From positions 9,521 through 73,520 of the forward strand of contig JAQCEM010000007.1 in assembly GCA_027729635.1 (NCBI GenBank): a stretch of 64,000 nucleotides of DNA, given 5' to 3'. This stretch comes from Casp-actino8 sp001510335 (GTDB lineage: Bacteria > Actinomycetota > Acidimicrobiia > Acidimicrobiales > Ilumatobacteraceae). Shown here piece after piece: positions 1 through 8,386 of the stretch. Both the position numbers and the translations under genes were made by a program. The first letter of the stretch is position 1, and every line of letters starts with the position of its first letter. The notes under the pieces were generated by a model. The model made no database searches. It was given only the letters and a program-made list of their open reading frames with translations, and had not been told where the DNA came from.

Positions 1-932
1 ATCAATGTGTTGTGAAGTGAAGCGAGAACCAAACCACCGGGCCGTAACGCACGAGCAAGAGGGTGTGCGGCGCACGCTTGTACTAAATCGGCGCGACCAA
101 CAATGAAACCCGACTGTGCTCCACCCATCAATTTGTCACCACTGAAGGTGACAAGGTCAGCACCTGCAGCCAAAGTTTGTTTGACCGCAGGTTCACCGAT
201 TAGCCAGTTCGGAGGGCCGTCGCTAAGCCACGGACATGCCGAGTCAAGCAAGCCCGATCCAATGTCTGAAACGACGGTGACCCCAAGAGTTGCAAGTTGA
301 TCAACCGAAGTTTCTTCAACAAAACCTTCAACACGATAATTCGAAGGATGAACTTTAAGAACGAGTGCGACATCAGTTGTCTTGCGATCAATTGCCTTGC
401 GGTAGTCGGCGAGGCGCGTGCGATTTGTCGTGCCGACATCGAGCAGGCGAGCGCCCGATTGTTCCATCACTTCGGGAACACGAAACCCACCACCAATTTC
501 GACACTCTCGCCACGGCTCACTGCAACATCGCGATCATTAGCAAGAGCAGCCAATACCAACATGACTGCGGCGGCATTGTTATTGACAACCATCGCCGAT
601 TCGGCGCCACAAGCGCGGGCGACTAATTGTCCGATGCCCGCTTGGCGACTGCCGCGTTGGCCAGTAGTGAGATCAAATTCAAGATTCTGCGCACGAGCCG
701 TTTGAGTATGAGCGACGGGCGAACGACCCAGATTGGTGTGGGCGATAACACCTGTGGCATTAATGACTGGGACAAGCAAACACTGCGCAATATCATGGGC
801 TACTTGTTCGGCCAACTGTGGGTCGCCTGCAGCGATTGCTTGTCGAGCAGCATCAACTAGCAACGGATGAGGTAATCCGATGTGGGCGAGCGATCGTGCC
901 AAAGAATCAACGCTGGGTGGACGAGAAGTCAT
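1..932 (-). CDS. selA: L-seryl-tRNA(Sec) selenium transferase SelA, 3' end cut by window edge
   Basis: Cytosolic PLP enzyme that converts Ser-tRNA(Sec) to Sec-tRNA(Sec) with selenophosphate. The frame is open from an ATG at 930-932 to the window edge, giving about 310 residues of a family usually near 450-470. Visible family marks are VINATGVIAHTNLGRSPV near residue 55, the GQRGSR loop, and the PLP-lysine segment FSGDKLMGGAQSGFIVG near residue 270. The C-terminal domain lies outside the window; selB often follows selA, so it may be next. It is divergent from fxsA. Its presence predicts that the organism decodes UGA as selenocysteine, which agrees with the interrupted thioredoxin-fold gene at 28253-29335. 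Confidence 0.93.
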   Translation of the reverse strand, partial: MTSRPPSVDSLARSLAHIGLPHPLLVDAARQAIAAGDPQLAEQVAHDIAQCLLVPVINATGVIAHTNLGRSPVAHTQTARAQNLEFDLTTGQRGSRQAGIGQLVARACGAESAMVVNNNAAAVMLVLAALANDRDVAVSRGESVEIGGGFRVPEVMEQSGARLLDVGTTNRTRLADYRKAIDRKTTDVALVLKVHPSNYRVEGFVEETSVDQLATLGVTVVSDIGSGLLDSACPWLSDGPPNWLIGEPAVKQTLAAGADLVTFSGDKLMGGAQSGFIVGRADLVQACAAHPLARALRPGGLVLASLHNTL

Positions 933-980
933 TAAGAGCGACGCTATCTCTTGTCGTCACTCGCTGACTAGGGTGAGTGG

Positions 981-1451
981 GTGATCTTGTTCTTGCTGTT
1001 CATCGTGGCCCCAATAGCCGAGCTCTACACCATCATCCAGATGAGTGGGGCTATCGGCTTTTTCAACACTTTGGGCCTCATGATCGCCGTTGGTTTCATC
1101 GGCAGTTGGCTAGTGAAGCGCGAAGGCCTTCGCGTGTGGCGCCGTTTTAACGAAGCAGTGGCTCAGGGAAAAATTCCGACCAAAGAAATGATCGACGGCG
1201 TCCTCATTTTGGGAGCGGGCGCCTTGTTACTAACACCCGGTTTCTTGTCAGATGTTTTCGGTCTCCTGATGTTGTTCCCAGTAACCCGCGCCTTCTTCCG
1301 TACGTACCTCATGCGTCGGGCCAAGAAGGGCGGCATGTTCTTCTCGACTGGTTTTGGCAGCAGTTCTTCGCAAGGGCGGCAGCGAGGTGGTTTTACATCT
1401 GGAGATTTCATTGACACCGATGCCGAAGAACCTCGTGGCGAATTGGAGTGA
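981..1451 (+). CDS. fxsA: FxsA family membrane protein
   Basis: Small integral membrane protein of 156 residues. The FxsA core covers residues 1-115: the N-terminal segment LFLLFIVAPIAELYTIIQ, a second hydrophobic segment with GLMIAVGFIGSWLVKREGL, and a third with GALLLTPGFLSDVFGLLMLFP, then a basic stretch and a Gly/Ser-rich polar tail. In E. coli FxsA relieves exclusion of phage T7 by the F plasmid, but its normal role is unknown. The GTG start at 981 places the first membrane helix at the N terminus as in homologues. Its stop overlaps the start of the following Nudix gene (GTGA), so the two are probably translated together. Confidence 0.85.
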   Translation: MILFLLFIVAPIAELYTIIQMSGAIGFFNTLGLMIAVGFIGSWLVKREGLRVWRRFNEAVAQGKIPTKEMIDGVLILGAGALLLTPGFLSDVFGLLMLFPVTRAFFRTYLMRRAKKGGMFFSTGFGSSSSQGRQRGGFTSGDFIDTDAEEPRGELE

Positions 1452-2209
1452 CCTTGTCACAGAATTCTGATTTTGATCCTGCAAGTGTTGTAATAAGGCC
1501 GGCTGCAACAGTGATGTTGTTGCGTGAGTCCGATGTAACAGGTGTTGAAGTGTTCATGATGCGTCGCACAACCAAGGCCGCTTTCGCCGGAGGAATGTAT
1601 GTCTTTCCTGGTGGCGCAGTTGATGCTGAAGATTCGTCGTACGAAATCGCGGCAATCCGCGAATGCTTCGAAGAAGCCGGCGTGTTGTTAGCCCGAACTT
1701 CAGCGGGCGTGACGGTACGTTTTGATGATGCGTTATCGCACGAGCGTTTTACGACCTACCGCCACACCGTTCATGCTGGCGAACGCAGTATGACCAGTGT
1801 GTTGACCACCGAGAATCTTTTTGCCCAAACCGAAGAATTGTTGTGGGTCGCTCATTGGGTGACGCCTTATGGCGAAGTTCGTCGATTTGATACTCGTTTT
1901 TTCGTCGTGGCAATGCCTGATGATCAAACACCTCTGCATGACGACAAGGAAACCGTTGACAGCTTGTGGGTCACACCAAGTGAAGCTCTGAATCGTGCGC
2001 ATGACGGTGAGCTACTGATGTTGCCACCAACGACCGCCAATCTTGAGTTTCTGGCCGCACACTCGTCGGTTGATGCAATCATGGATGCCGCTGGCAAGAT
2101 CGGAACTCCGCCCAAACTTTTACCCAAAGTGAAATGGCGTGATGACGGACGTATTGATGCGCTGCTTATGCCAGGAGACGCCGGATACGACGACCTGCCC
2201 GATCGTTGA
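1448..2209 (+). CDS. Nudix hydrolase, NUDT19-like
   Basis: Predicted metal-dependent hydrolase of a nucleoside-diphosphate-linked substrate (253 aa); family members of this type often act on CoA or other NDP conjugates, but the substrate here cannot be told. The Nudix box lies near residues 55-80, with PGGAVDAED followed by the catalytic IRECFEEAGVLL; the glutamate expected in the first half of the box is not at its usual spacing, as in NUDT19-like proteins with a longer loop. The GTG start overlaps the fxsA stop by four bases. It converges with the HTH gene at 2218. Confidence 0.8.
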   Translation: MTLSQNSDFDPASVVIRPAATVMLLRESDVTGVEVFMMRRTTKAAFAGGMYVFPGGAVDAEDSSYEIAAIRECFEEAGVLLARTSAGVTVRFDDALSHERFTTYRHTVHAGERSMTSVLTTENLFAQTEELLWVAHWVTPYGEVRRFDTRFFVVAMPDDQTPLHDDKETVDSLWVTPSEALNRAHDGELLMLPPTTANLEFLAAHSSVDAIMDAAGKIGTPPKLLPKVKWRDDGRIDALLMPGDAGYDDLPDR

Positions 2210-2217
2210 ATATATGT

Positions 2218-3000
2218 TCACGGTTGTAGATCGTCTCGCTCGGTAAGTACCTCGCGCGCCTTATTAATTGCTCGTTCGCGACGGTTGCGAACGCTGCGCG
2301 GTTTGATATTGAGATGTGGGGCGATCTCAACGGAATTGATGTCATGGCAGATGGCGCGCAATATCTGAAGATCGTTCTCGGTGAGTCCATGTTTTTCAAA
2401 TTCATAAAACAACAGGTCAAGGTAGGCGCCGTTACCCACCGGATCATCATCAAATTGGCCACGACGAAAACGTTCAAACTCAATTCCCAGTAATCCGCCC
2501 GGTGCAAAGTTGAATTCGGTGCGATTTCGCTTGAGGCGGGGTTCGCGAACAAATGCTTGATATTCAATATCCATGAGCAGGTTTGCTGCGACACGGCGGG
2601 AACGACGGTCAATGGGGAATCTGCGGATAACGATCCAAGCCGCCGATGCAATGAGATCAAATGCGCTTGACAAACCCCCGACAGTCAGAGGAGCGCGGCG
2701 CATGGCCATAGAAATAAGGCCGGGCATGATGCGTTGAAAAACCATCCGACTCGCTAAGTCGTCAGCCTTGGCACACTCAACAAGTCGGGCCAAGTATTCA
2801 TCGAAGTGGTTGGCATTTGTGGTGTCATCAAGTCCGCTTCGTAACAGCATCTCTTGAAGGTGAGTAACGGGTTCTCCAGGTAAGCCCAAAGAGTTTGCTC
2901 GGCGAATGTTGTGAGGTTGACGAGCCATTCGTTGCCATTCGGCCACGAGATTGGTTGCCAAACTGATACGGCCGGTTCGAGTTATATGTGTTGGTGTCAT
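2218..3000 (-). CDS. HTH transcriptional regulator (sigma region 4/LuxR-like C terminus)
   Basis: About 260 residues. The C-terminal 55 residues contain a helix-turn-helix of the sigma-70 region 4 or LuxR type: LTENDLQILRAICHDINS, then EIAPHLNIKPRSVRNRRERA as turn and recognition helix, ending in a basic helix. The upstream 200 residues are helical and Arg-rich with no recognised sensor domain. The ATG at 2998-3000 is preferred because the further-upstream start would overlap the divergent ATPase gene. Its position head-to-head with the FHA-FtsK ATPase suggests it may control that gene, which is an inference. The exact family is not certain. Confidence 0.6.
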   Translation of the reverse strand: MTPTHITRTGRISLATNLVAEWQRMARQPHNIRRANSLGLPGEPVTHLQEMLLRSGLDDTTNANHFDEYLARLVECAKADDLASRMVFQRIMPGLISMAMRRAPLTVGGLSSAFDLIASAAWIVIRRFPIDRRSRRVAANLLMDIEYQAFVREPRLKRNRTEFNFAPGGLLGIEFERFRRGQFDDDPVGNGAYLDLLFYEFEKHGLTENDLQILRAICHDINSVEIAPHLNIKPRSVRNRRERAINKAREVLTERDDLQP

Positions 3001-3101
3001 GGCGCCACTAGGCACCAGGACCTTCACCGCCCGTCGCACTACAACCCCGATCAACACCGGTGGTGAGACCGTGGGTGAGAGCAAGGAGGCATCACTGCGC
3101 C

Positions 3102-6100
3102 ATGAATTCGTACGAACTTGTCGTGATGAGTGGACCCGACAGTGGGGCAGTTTTGCCTATGCAACCTGGTCGTCAGACCGTTGGCCGTTCAAACGTGGCG
3201 GGACTCACGATTGAAGATCCCTCGGTTGAACCACATCATGGGATTCTTAACTGGAACCCACCGCATCTTGACGGTCAGGCACTTGGTGGCGTGTTACAGG
3301 TTGACAACGGTGGTCATGTGCCGACTGTTGCCATTGGCGAATCTTGGTGCGAGGTTCGCGAGGCTCGACAATCTGATGAGCGACCTCCGGCGATTTTTCA
3401 TCGGGTGCTGCCCGAGAATCGAGAAAGTCTCAAGGCTCCAGAGCGACTAGAGCTCGAGTCCGAACCACCGACCCCGATGTCACCGCCGATGGTCCCTATC
3501 GTGAGTGGAGCGATGCTAGGTGTGGTGATGGCAGTCGTGACCAAACAAATGCTTTTTGGTCTTTTCGCGATGACGACTGGACTCATCGCGTTGTTGACCT
3601 GGGTGGTCAGTCGCGTCTCCTATCGGAGGTCAATGATTCGTTGGCGCCGCAAGGTGTTGTGTACCACCGAGCAGTTTCATCAGCAAAACATTGAATTTAC
3701 GCAAGCGTTAGTCGAACGGCGTCGCGACCGCCACACATCGATTGGTCGGTTGCGGATCAGCGTTGAAAATGGTGATGCCCAATTATGGGCGTATCGGAAA
3801 CTTGATGAGGTGTGCGTTGGCGTAGAAGCGCGAGAAGTGATGCTCAAGGACGATGAGCAACCAATTGTCATCGCGCACTATCCGCGTAGTGTCGATATCG
3901 CTGCCGGCCAAATTCTTGGGGTCTACGGAATGCGGGCTCGCCAGTGCGTGACTGCACTGATCGCGCGACTTGCTGTTGAAGTTGGACCAGCCGACTGGCA
4001 GTTGATCTTTGCGAGTGATGTGGATGACGAGTGGAAGTTCTTGGAAGAATTCGTTCAGGTGCGGAGCACACCCTTAGACCGGTTTGATCTTGAAAGTGTC
4101 AGCGATGAAAACAAGCATCGTTTGATTTTTGTACACGAGAAAGAAACAATCGCCAACCGAACTTCAATCGCTCGTCGGATTCTTCACAACCAAAATGTCT
4201 CCATGATCGTTGTGGCTCCAAGTCGTCTTGATCTTTCGGCTCTGTGTAGCGACACACTCAATGCTGATGAATCTGGAATTGATGGGATGTCTGAAACAAC
4301 CGCCCGACATTTTGCGCAGGCTCTCAAGCGGTGGATTGATCCCGACAACGATGGAAGTTTTGTGCCGAAAGAAGTTCCGTTTTCGACATCTGTGATGAAC
4401 TCCCAACTTTCATCTCAATCAATCGCAACGTATTGGCAACAACAAGACCGTGATTGTTTGAGCGTGATCCTCGGAGAGTCGGCCGATGGTCCAATCGCGA
4501 TTGATCTGGTCAATGATGGTCCACATGCCGTTGTGGTGGGCACTACTGGTTCAGGTAAAAGTGACTTCCTCAGAACATGGGTGATCGGGCTCGCTCTGCA
4601 ATATTCACCAAACGACGTGACTTTTATCTTGATTGATTACAAGGGCGGTGCAGCGTTCGATTCATGTGTGAATCTTCCACACGTAGTTGGCGTGATTACC
4701 GATCTTGACGTGGGTTTAGCCGAGAGAGTGTTAGTGAGTCTTGAGGCAGAATTGCGCTATCGCGAGCAACTACTTCGAAATGACCCAAAATTGCGCTTAT
4801 CGCGCTTAGTTGTTGTCGTTGATGAATTGGCAGCATTGAAAGAGGATGTCCCTAACTTCATCGGATCCCTCGTTGGAATTGCTCAGCGCGGCCGCAGTTT
4901 AGGAATTCATCTCATTGTTGCCACGCAACGTCCCGGATCGGCGTTGTCGGCTGATGTGTTGGCAAATGCCAATATCCGACTTGCTCTACGAGTTCAATCC
5001 AGCCACGATTCGTCTGAGATTGTTGGCTCGAACGTGGCGGCGAGCTTTTCACGAGATACTCCTGGTCGAGCAGTCTTGCGTCTTGGTTCGGATGAACTGT
5101 ATGTTTTTCAGGCCACACACCTAGATATTGATATTGAGTCACTGGTCATCATGGTCAATGAATCACGGGCACTCGTAGAAATCCCCGATCCACGACGTCC
5201 GTGGCTTGATGCGTTGCCCAATCAACTCGTGGCTAAAGAGATTGAATCCGCGAGGCTCATGCATAATTTTGAAGTTGTGATTGGTCTTGTTGATGACCCG
5301 ATGTATCAACAACAAGTTCCACTTCTATGGGAATTATCAGAACACGTTTTCATTTTTGGGTCGGCAAAGACAGGTAAAACCAGTGCGTTAACGATGATGC
5401 GCCAGCAATCGGCAGCACGTGAAGCGCAAGTTTTCTCAATCAGTTGTTCTGGCCTACGATCGTCAATGGCACAACATATTGATGTCAGTGATCGTGAATT
5501 GTTGCGGCGACTATTGCTGATGATGATCAAAAGAATTGACGGACCACCAGTTTTGGATGAAGAGGAGCAGTGGGTTTTGTTCATTGATGACATTGATATT
5601 TGGCGTGATCATTTCATTGACGATCGCATCGGTCTTGAAATCTGGACGATGTTTGAAAGAATTTTCTTAGAGGGACCGAGCCACCGGATTGCATGCGTGA
5701 TTTCTGGAATTCAGGCAACGGCGATCCCGGCGATGTTGAGTAGCCGTGTGACGCAGAAGTGGGCATTGACATCACCTCCCGGCCGTTGCGTGGTCAATTG
5801 CAATGGCCGAGAATTATATGCACAATTGTTGGCACCAGAAAGTGGCGTTAGTGCATCTGAATCTGTACTTGCATCGCAACTAAAGTTGCGTCATCTGCCA
5901 CGGGTGATTACGAGTGATTCATTGCAACAGGCCGAATCATGGGCAGTGCTGGCCGATGATCTCACTGAGGTGTGTCTGCCATTCGGAAGAGGGATTGCAA
6001 TCTTGGGCGCGCGCCATTCGGGTCGAACGACGGTGATGGGAGCAATGCATCATGCTTGGGAGCAGGTTCATCCACGAGGTCGGGTCATTGACCTGCGCCA

Positions 6101-6479
6101 GCACCAAGAAATCGTTGATGTGAACGGTCATTTTGAAAAAGAGCCGACACTGATACTCGCTGATGAATCAACGGTGTATTCATACATTGCTGATTATCTG
6201 AATCAGACCGCAATAAGTTCGGGCAACGTCACGCTGATAGCAAGTGCATCACCAAACTTTGTGCGTGCCCACCCTGAACATTGGTTCAATACTTTGCGAC
6301 GATCACGTACTGGAATGTTACTCGGACGTGCGGCTGTTGATGAAGCGGATCTACTTGGCCTGTACACATCGCAACCACATGTTTACGGAGAAGCAAAAGG
6401 TCGTGGATTGTGGGTTGAGGACGGATGCCCCATCGGCATCGCTCAATCAGCGAGCGCGAAGTTCGAGGCGGTCGCGTAA
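3102..6479 (+). CDS. FHA domain-FtsK/SpoIIIE ATPase, EssC/EccC-like type VII secretion motor
   Basis: Membrane-anchored multi-ATPase of 1125 aa. N-terminal FHA-like domain (about residues 15-80, with QTVGRSNVAGLTIEDPSVEPHH), two membrane segments about residues 133-172, then three ATPase modules. Module 1 has Walker A GTTGSGKS (480-487), FILIDYKGGAAF and Walker B VVVVDELAAL. Module 2 has GSAKTGKT (753-760) and LFIDDIDIW. Module 3 has a degenerate P-loop GARHSGRT (969-976) with R for K. This is the layout of type VII secretion ATPases; a fused N-terminal FHA resembles firmicute EssC more than mycobacterial EccC. No WXG100 substrate or other esx gene is near. An AAGGAGG lies 13 nt before the chosen ATG; an upstream start at 3060 is possible. 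Confidence 0.82.
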   Translation: MNSYELVVMSGPDSGAVLPMQPGRQTVGRSNVAGLTIEDPSVEPHHGILNWNPPHLDGQALGGVLQVDNGGHVPTVAIGESWCEVREARQSDERPPAIFHRVLPENRESLKAPERLELESEPPTPMSPPMVPIVSGAMLGVVMAVVTKQMLFGLFAMTTGLIALLTWVVSRVSYRRSMIRWRRKVLCTTEQFHQQNIEFTQALVERRRDRHTSIGRLRISVENGDAQLWAYRKLDEVCVGVEAREVMLKDDEQPIVIAHYPRSVDIAAGQILGVYGMRARQCVTALIARLAVEVGPADWQLIFASDVDDEWKFLEEFVQVRSTPLDRFDLESVSDENKHRLIFVHEKETIANRTSIARRILHNQNVSMIVVAPSRLDLSALCSDTLNADESGIDGMSETTARHFAQALKRWIDPDNDGSFVPKEVPFSTSVMNSQLSSQSIATYWQQQDRDCLSVILGESADGPIAIDLVNDGPHAVVVGTTGSGKSDFLRTWVIGLALQYSPNDVTFILIDYKGGAAFDSCVNLPHVVGVITDLDVGLAERVLVSLEAELRYREQLLRNDPKLRLSRLVVVVDELAALKEDVPNFIGSLVGIAQRGRSLGIHLIVATQRPGSALSADVLANANIRLALRVQSSHDSSEIVGSNVAASFSRDTPGRAVLRLGSDELYVFQATHLDIDIESLVIMVNESRALVEIPDPRRPWLDALPNQLVAKEIESARLMHNFEVVIGLVDDPMYQQQVPLLWELSEHVFIFGSAKTGKTSALTMMRQQSAAREAQVFSISCSGLRSSMAQHIDVSDRELLRRLLLMMIKRIDGPPVLDEEEQWVLFIDDIDIWRDHFIDDRIGLEIWTMFERIFLEGPSHRIACVISGIQATAIPAMLSSRVTQKWALTSPPGRCVVNCNGRELYAQLLAPESGVSASESVLASQLKLRHLPRVITSDSLQQAESWAVLADDLTEVCLPFGRGIAILGARHSGRTTVMGAMHHAWEQVHPRGRVIDLRQHQEIVDVNGHFEKEPTLILADESTVYSYIADYLNQTAISSGNVTLIASASPNFVRAHPEHWFNTLRRSRTGMLLGRAAVDEADLLGLYTSQPHVYGEAKGRGLWVEDGCPIGIAQSASAKFEAVA

Positions 6480-7109
6480 CAAGATCTTGTAGCGGCGCTC
6501 GTGTTGCTCAATCCAGCCCAAGCGGATGAAGCTACTGATTGCTTTGTTGACACGTTCACGTGAAGCACCAACCATGCCAGCAAGTTCTTCTTGAGTGACG
6601 GGCAGAACAAATTCGTCGGCTCCAGCAGCAAGTTCAAGAAGACGCTTGGCGGTACGACCAGTGACGTCGAGGAAAACGGAGTCGGCGAGAGCACCGTCCA
6701 TGACACGAAGACGCTCGGCCAACATGCGTACAACGCCGCGAAGAACCTTCGGGTTGTTGTCAAGCAAATCGCCGACGGGATCGTAGGGAATTTCAAGAAC
6801 TTCGCTCGGTTCAATGGCGCGAGCCATGGCCGAACGTGGACCACCATCAAGTAATCCCATTTCGCCGAAGAGATCTCCGGCCTCCATGAGAGCCACCATG
6901 CTCTCGCGCTTGTCGAGTTCGCTGGCAATCGCAATTGCGACGCGACCGCTGATGATGATGTACATCGACTCGGCTTCTTCACCTGCCTCAAACAAGTGAT
7001 CGCCACGTGAAAGTATGCGCTTTCGGCCAACGGCGGCGATCGCGGAGACCTGTTCGGTCGGAGCATCGCCAAAAAAATCGGTGCGGAGGAGGACGTCTTC
7101 GTAAGCCAT
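6447..7109 (-). CDS. Crp/Fnr-family transcriptional regulator
   Basis: Cyclic-nucleotide-binding transcription factor of about 220 aa. The N-terminal beta-roll carries the phosphate-binding-cassette region FGEMGLLDGGPRSAMARAIE, with the Glu and Arg that contact cAMP in CRP-type proteins. After a long dimerisation helix the winged HTH has VTQEELAGMVGASRERVNKA. It resembles actinobacterial GlxR/Crp proteins. The start at 7107-7109 (MAYEDVLL) is preferred; an in-frame ATG at 7116-7118 would add three residues. The 3' end overlaps that of the ATPase gene by 33 bases, and it is divergent from ispD. Confidence 0.85.
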   Translation of the reverse strand: MAYEDVLLRTDFFGDAPTEQVSAIAAVGRKRILSRGDHLFEAGEEAESMYIIISGRVAIAIASELDKRESMVALMEAGDLFGEMGLLDGGPRSAMARAIEPSEVLEIPYDPVGDLLDNNPKVLRGVVRMLAERLRVMDGALADSVFLDVTGRTAKRLLELAAGADEFVLPVTQEELAGMVGASRERVNKAISSFIRLGWIEQHERRYKILLRDRLELRAR

Positions 7110-7139
7110 CAGAAACATATGGTACTACCCTCAACCCGT

Positions 7140-7886
7140 ATGTCTGATGTTCAGGTGACAACACCAGCGACAACTTCGCCGAATGGAGCCTCACCACAGA
7201 TTTGGACAATTGTGGTCGCAGGTGGTTCAGGGCGTCGTTTTGGGACAATGAAGCAGTACGAGATGATTGGCGACCGCCGGGTGCTCGATCATGCCATCGG
7301 GGTCGCACTATTCAGTAGCGACGGGGTCGTCGTTGTCGTTCCGGTCGATGATGTTGCCGATGAAACGACCATCCAGGCCCCTTATCCGCAGGTGCGGGTG
7401 GTGTCGGGTGGTCCAACTCGAACTGCAAGTGTGCGAAACGGCCTGACTGCCGTACCCACTGACGCAACGTTGATTTTGGTGCATGATGCAGCACGACCTT
7501 TTGCGTCGGACCAGTTGTATCGCTTAGTGATCGCCGCAGTTGTGTCGGGTGCCGATGGCTCGGTTCCAGGTTTGCCTGTTGTTGACACGGTGAAGGTGAT
7601 TGAAGTGGCGCACTCGTCGGTGGTTGACGCAGTCGTTCCTCATGTTGTGAGTACACCTGATCGCGCCACTTTGGTAGCTGTGCAAACCCCGCAGGCATTT
7701 CGTGCGGAGATTTTACGTCGGGCGTATATCCCCGAGATTGATGGCACCGACGATTCATCATTGGTTGAGGCAATTGGCGGTACCGTCATAGTTGTGCCTG
7801 GTGAAGTAAACAATCGCAAAATTACGCATCCCGAAGATTTGGTGTGGGCTCGTGAATTCATTGCAAGCAAGCAGGCCAGTTCATGA
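7140..7886 (+). CDS. ispD: 2-C-methyl-D-erythritol 4-phosphate cytidylyltransferase IspD
   Basis: Third step of the MEP isoprenoid pathway: couples CTP to methylerythritol phosphate. The N-terminal nucleotide-binding signature IVVAGGSGRRFG followed by KQY is clear, as are VHDAARPF and the C-terminal segment PGEVNNRKITHPEDL. The ATG at 7140 is chosen over 7119, which sits against the divergent crp gene; about 249 residues result. The stop overlaps ispF by four bases (ATGA), forming an ispD-ispF-rlmB operon. Confidence 0.94.
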   Translation: MSDVQVTTPATTSPNGASPQIWTIVVAGGSGRRFGTMKQYEMIGDRRVLDHAIGVALFSSDGVVVVVPVDDVADETTIQAPYPQVRVVSGGPTRTASVRNGLTAVPTDATLILVHDAARPFASDQLYRLVIAAVVSGADGSVPGLPVVDTVKVIEVAHSSVVDAVVPHVVSTPDRATLVAVQTPQAFRAEILRRAYIPEIDGTDDSSLVEAIGGTVIVVPGEVNNRKITHPEDLVWAREFIASKQASS

Positions 7887-8386
7887 GTATTACCGGAGTA
7901 CGCGTTGGTCAAGGTTTTGATATTCATCGTTTCAGCGATGATCCGAATCGACCGTTGGTTTTAGGTGGAGTTACATTTGAGGGCATACGCGGACTTGAAG
8001 GTCATAGTGACGCTGATGCAATTGCGCACGCATGTGCCGATGCATTGTTAGGTGCTGCTGGCCTTGGCGACATTGGTCAGCATTTTCCCGATACCGATCC
8101 GCAATGGAAAGGTGTTGATTCGCTCAAGCTTCTTGATCACGTGGCCATGTTGGTACGGGCTCAAGGTTGGGTCATTGGCAACATTGATTGCAGCGTTGTC
8201 TGCGAACAACCAAAGTTGGCGCCGCGCCGCGAAGAGATGCAACAAAAGTTGTCGAGGGTAACTGGTGCACCAGTCTCGGTGAAGGGTCGTCGTGCAGAAG
8301 GTCTTGGTGCACTCGGCCGTCAAGAAGGCATTGCCTGTTGGGCAGTTGCCGTGATTTTTCAAGTTGAAAACAGGAGTGAAGTCTGA
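7883..8386 (+). CDS. ispF: 2-C-methyl-D-erythritol 2,4-cyclodiphosphate synthase IspF
   Basis: Fifth MEP-pathway step, cyclising CDP-methylerythritol phosphate with release of CMP. The 167-aa protein is of normal length and carries the zinc-site motif GQGFDIHRF, the conserved GHSDADAIAHACADALLGA, and the C-terminal GRRAEGLGALGRQEGIACWA. It overlaps ispD by four bases at its start and shares one base (TGATG) with rlmB at its end, so all three are probably cotranscribed and translationally coupled. Confidence 0.96.
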   Translation: MSITGVRVGQGFDIHRFSDDPNRPLVLGGVTFEGIRGLEGHSDADAIAHACADALLGAAGLGDIGQHFPDTDPQWKGVDSLKLLDHVAMLVRAQGWVIGNIDCSVVCEQPKLAPRREEMQQKLSRVTGAPVSVKGRRAEGLGALGRQEGIACWAVAVIFQVENRSEV

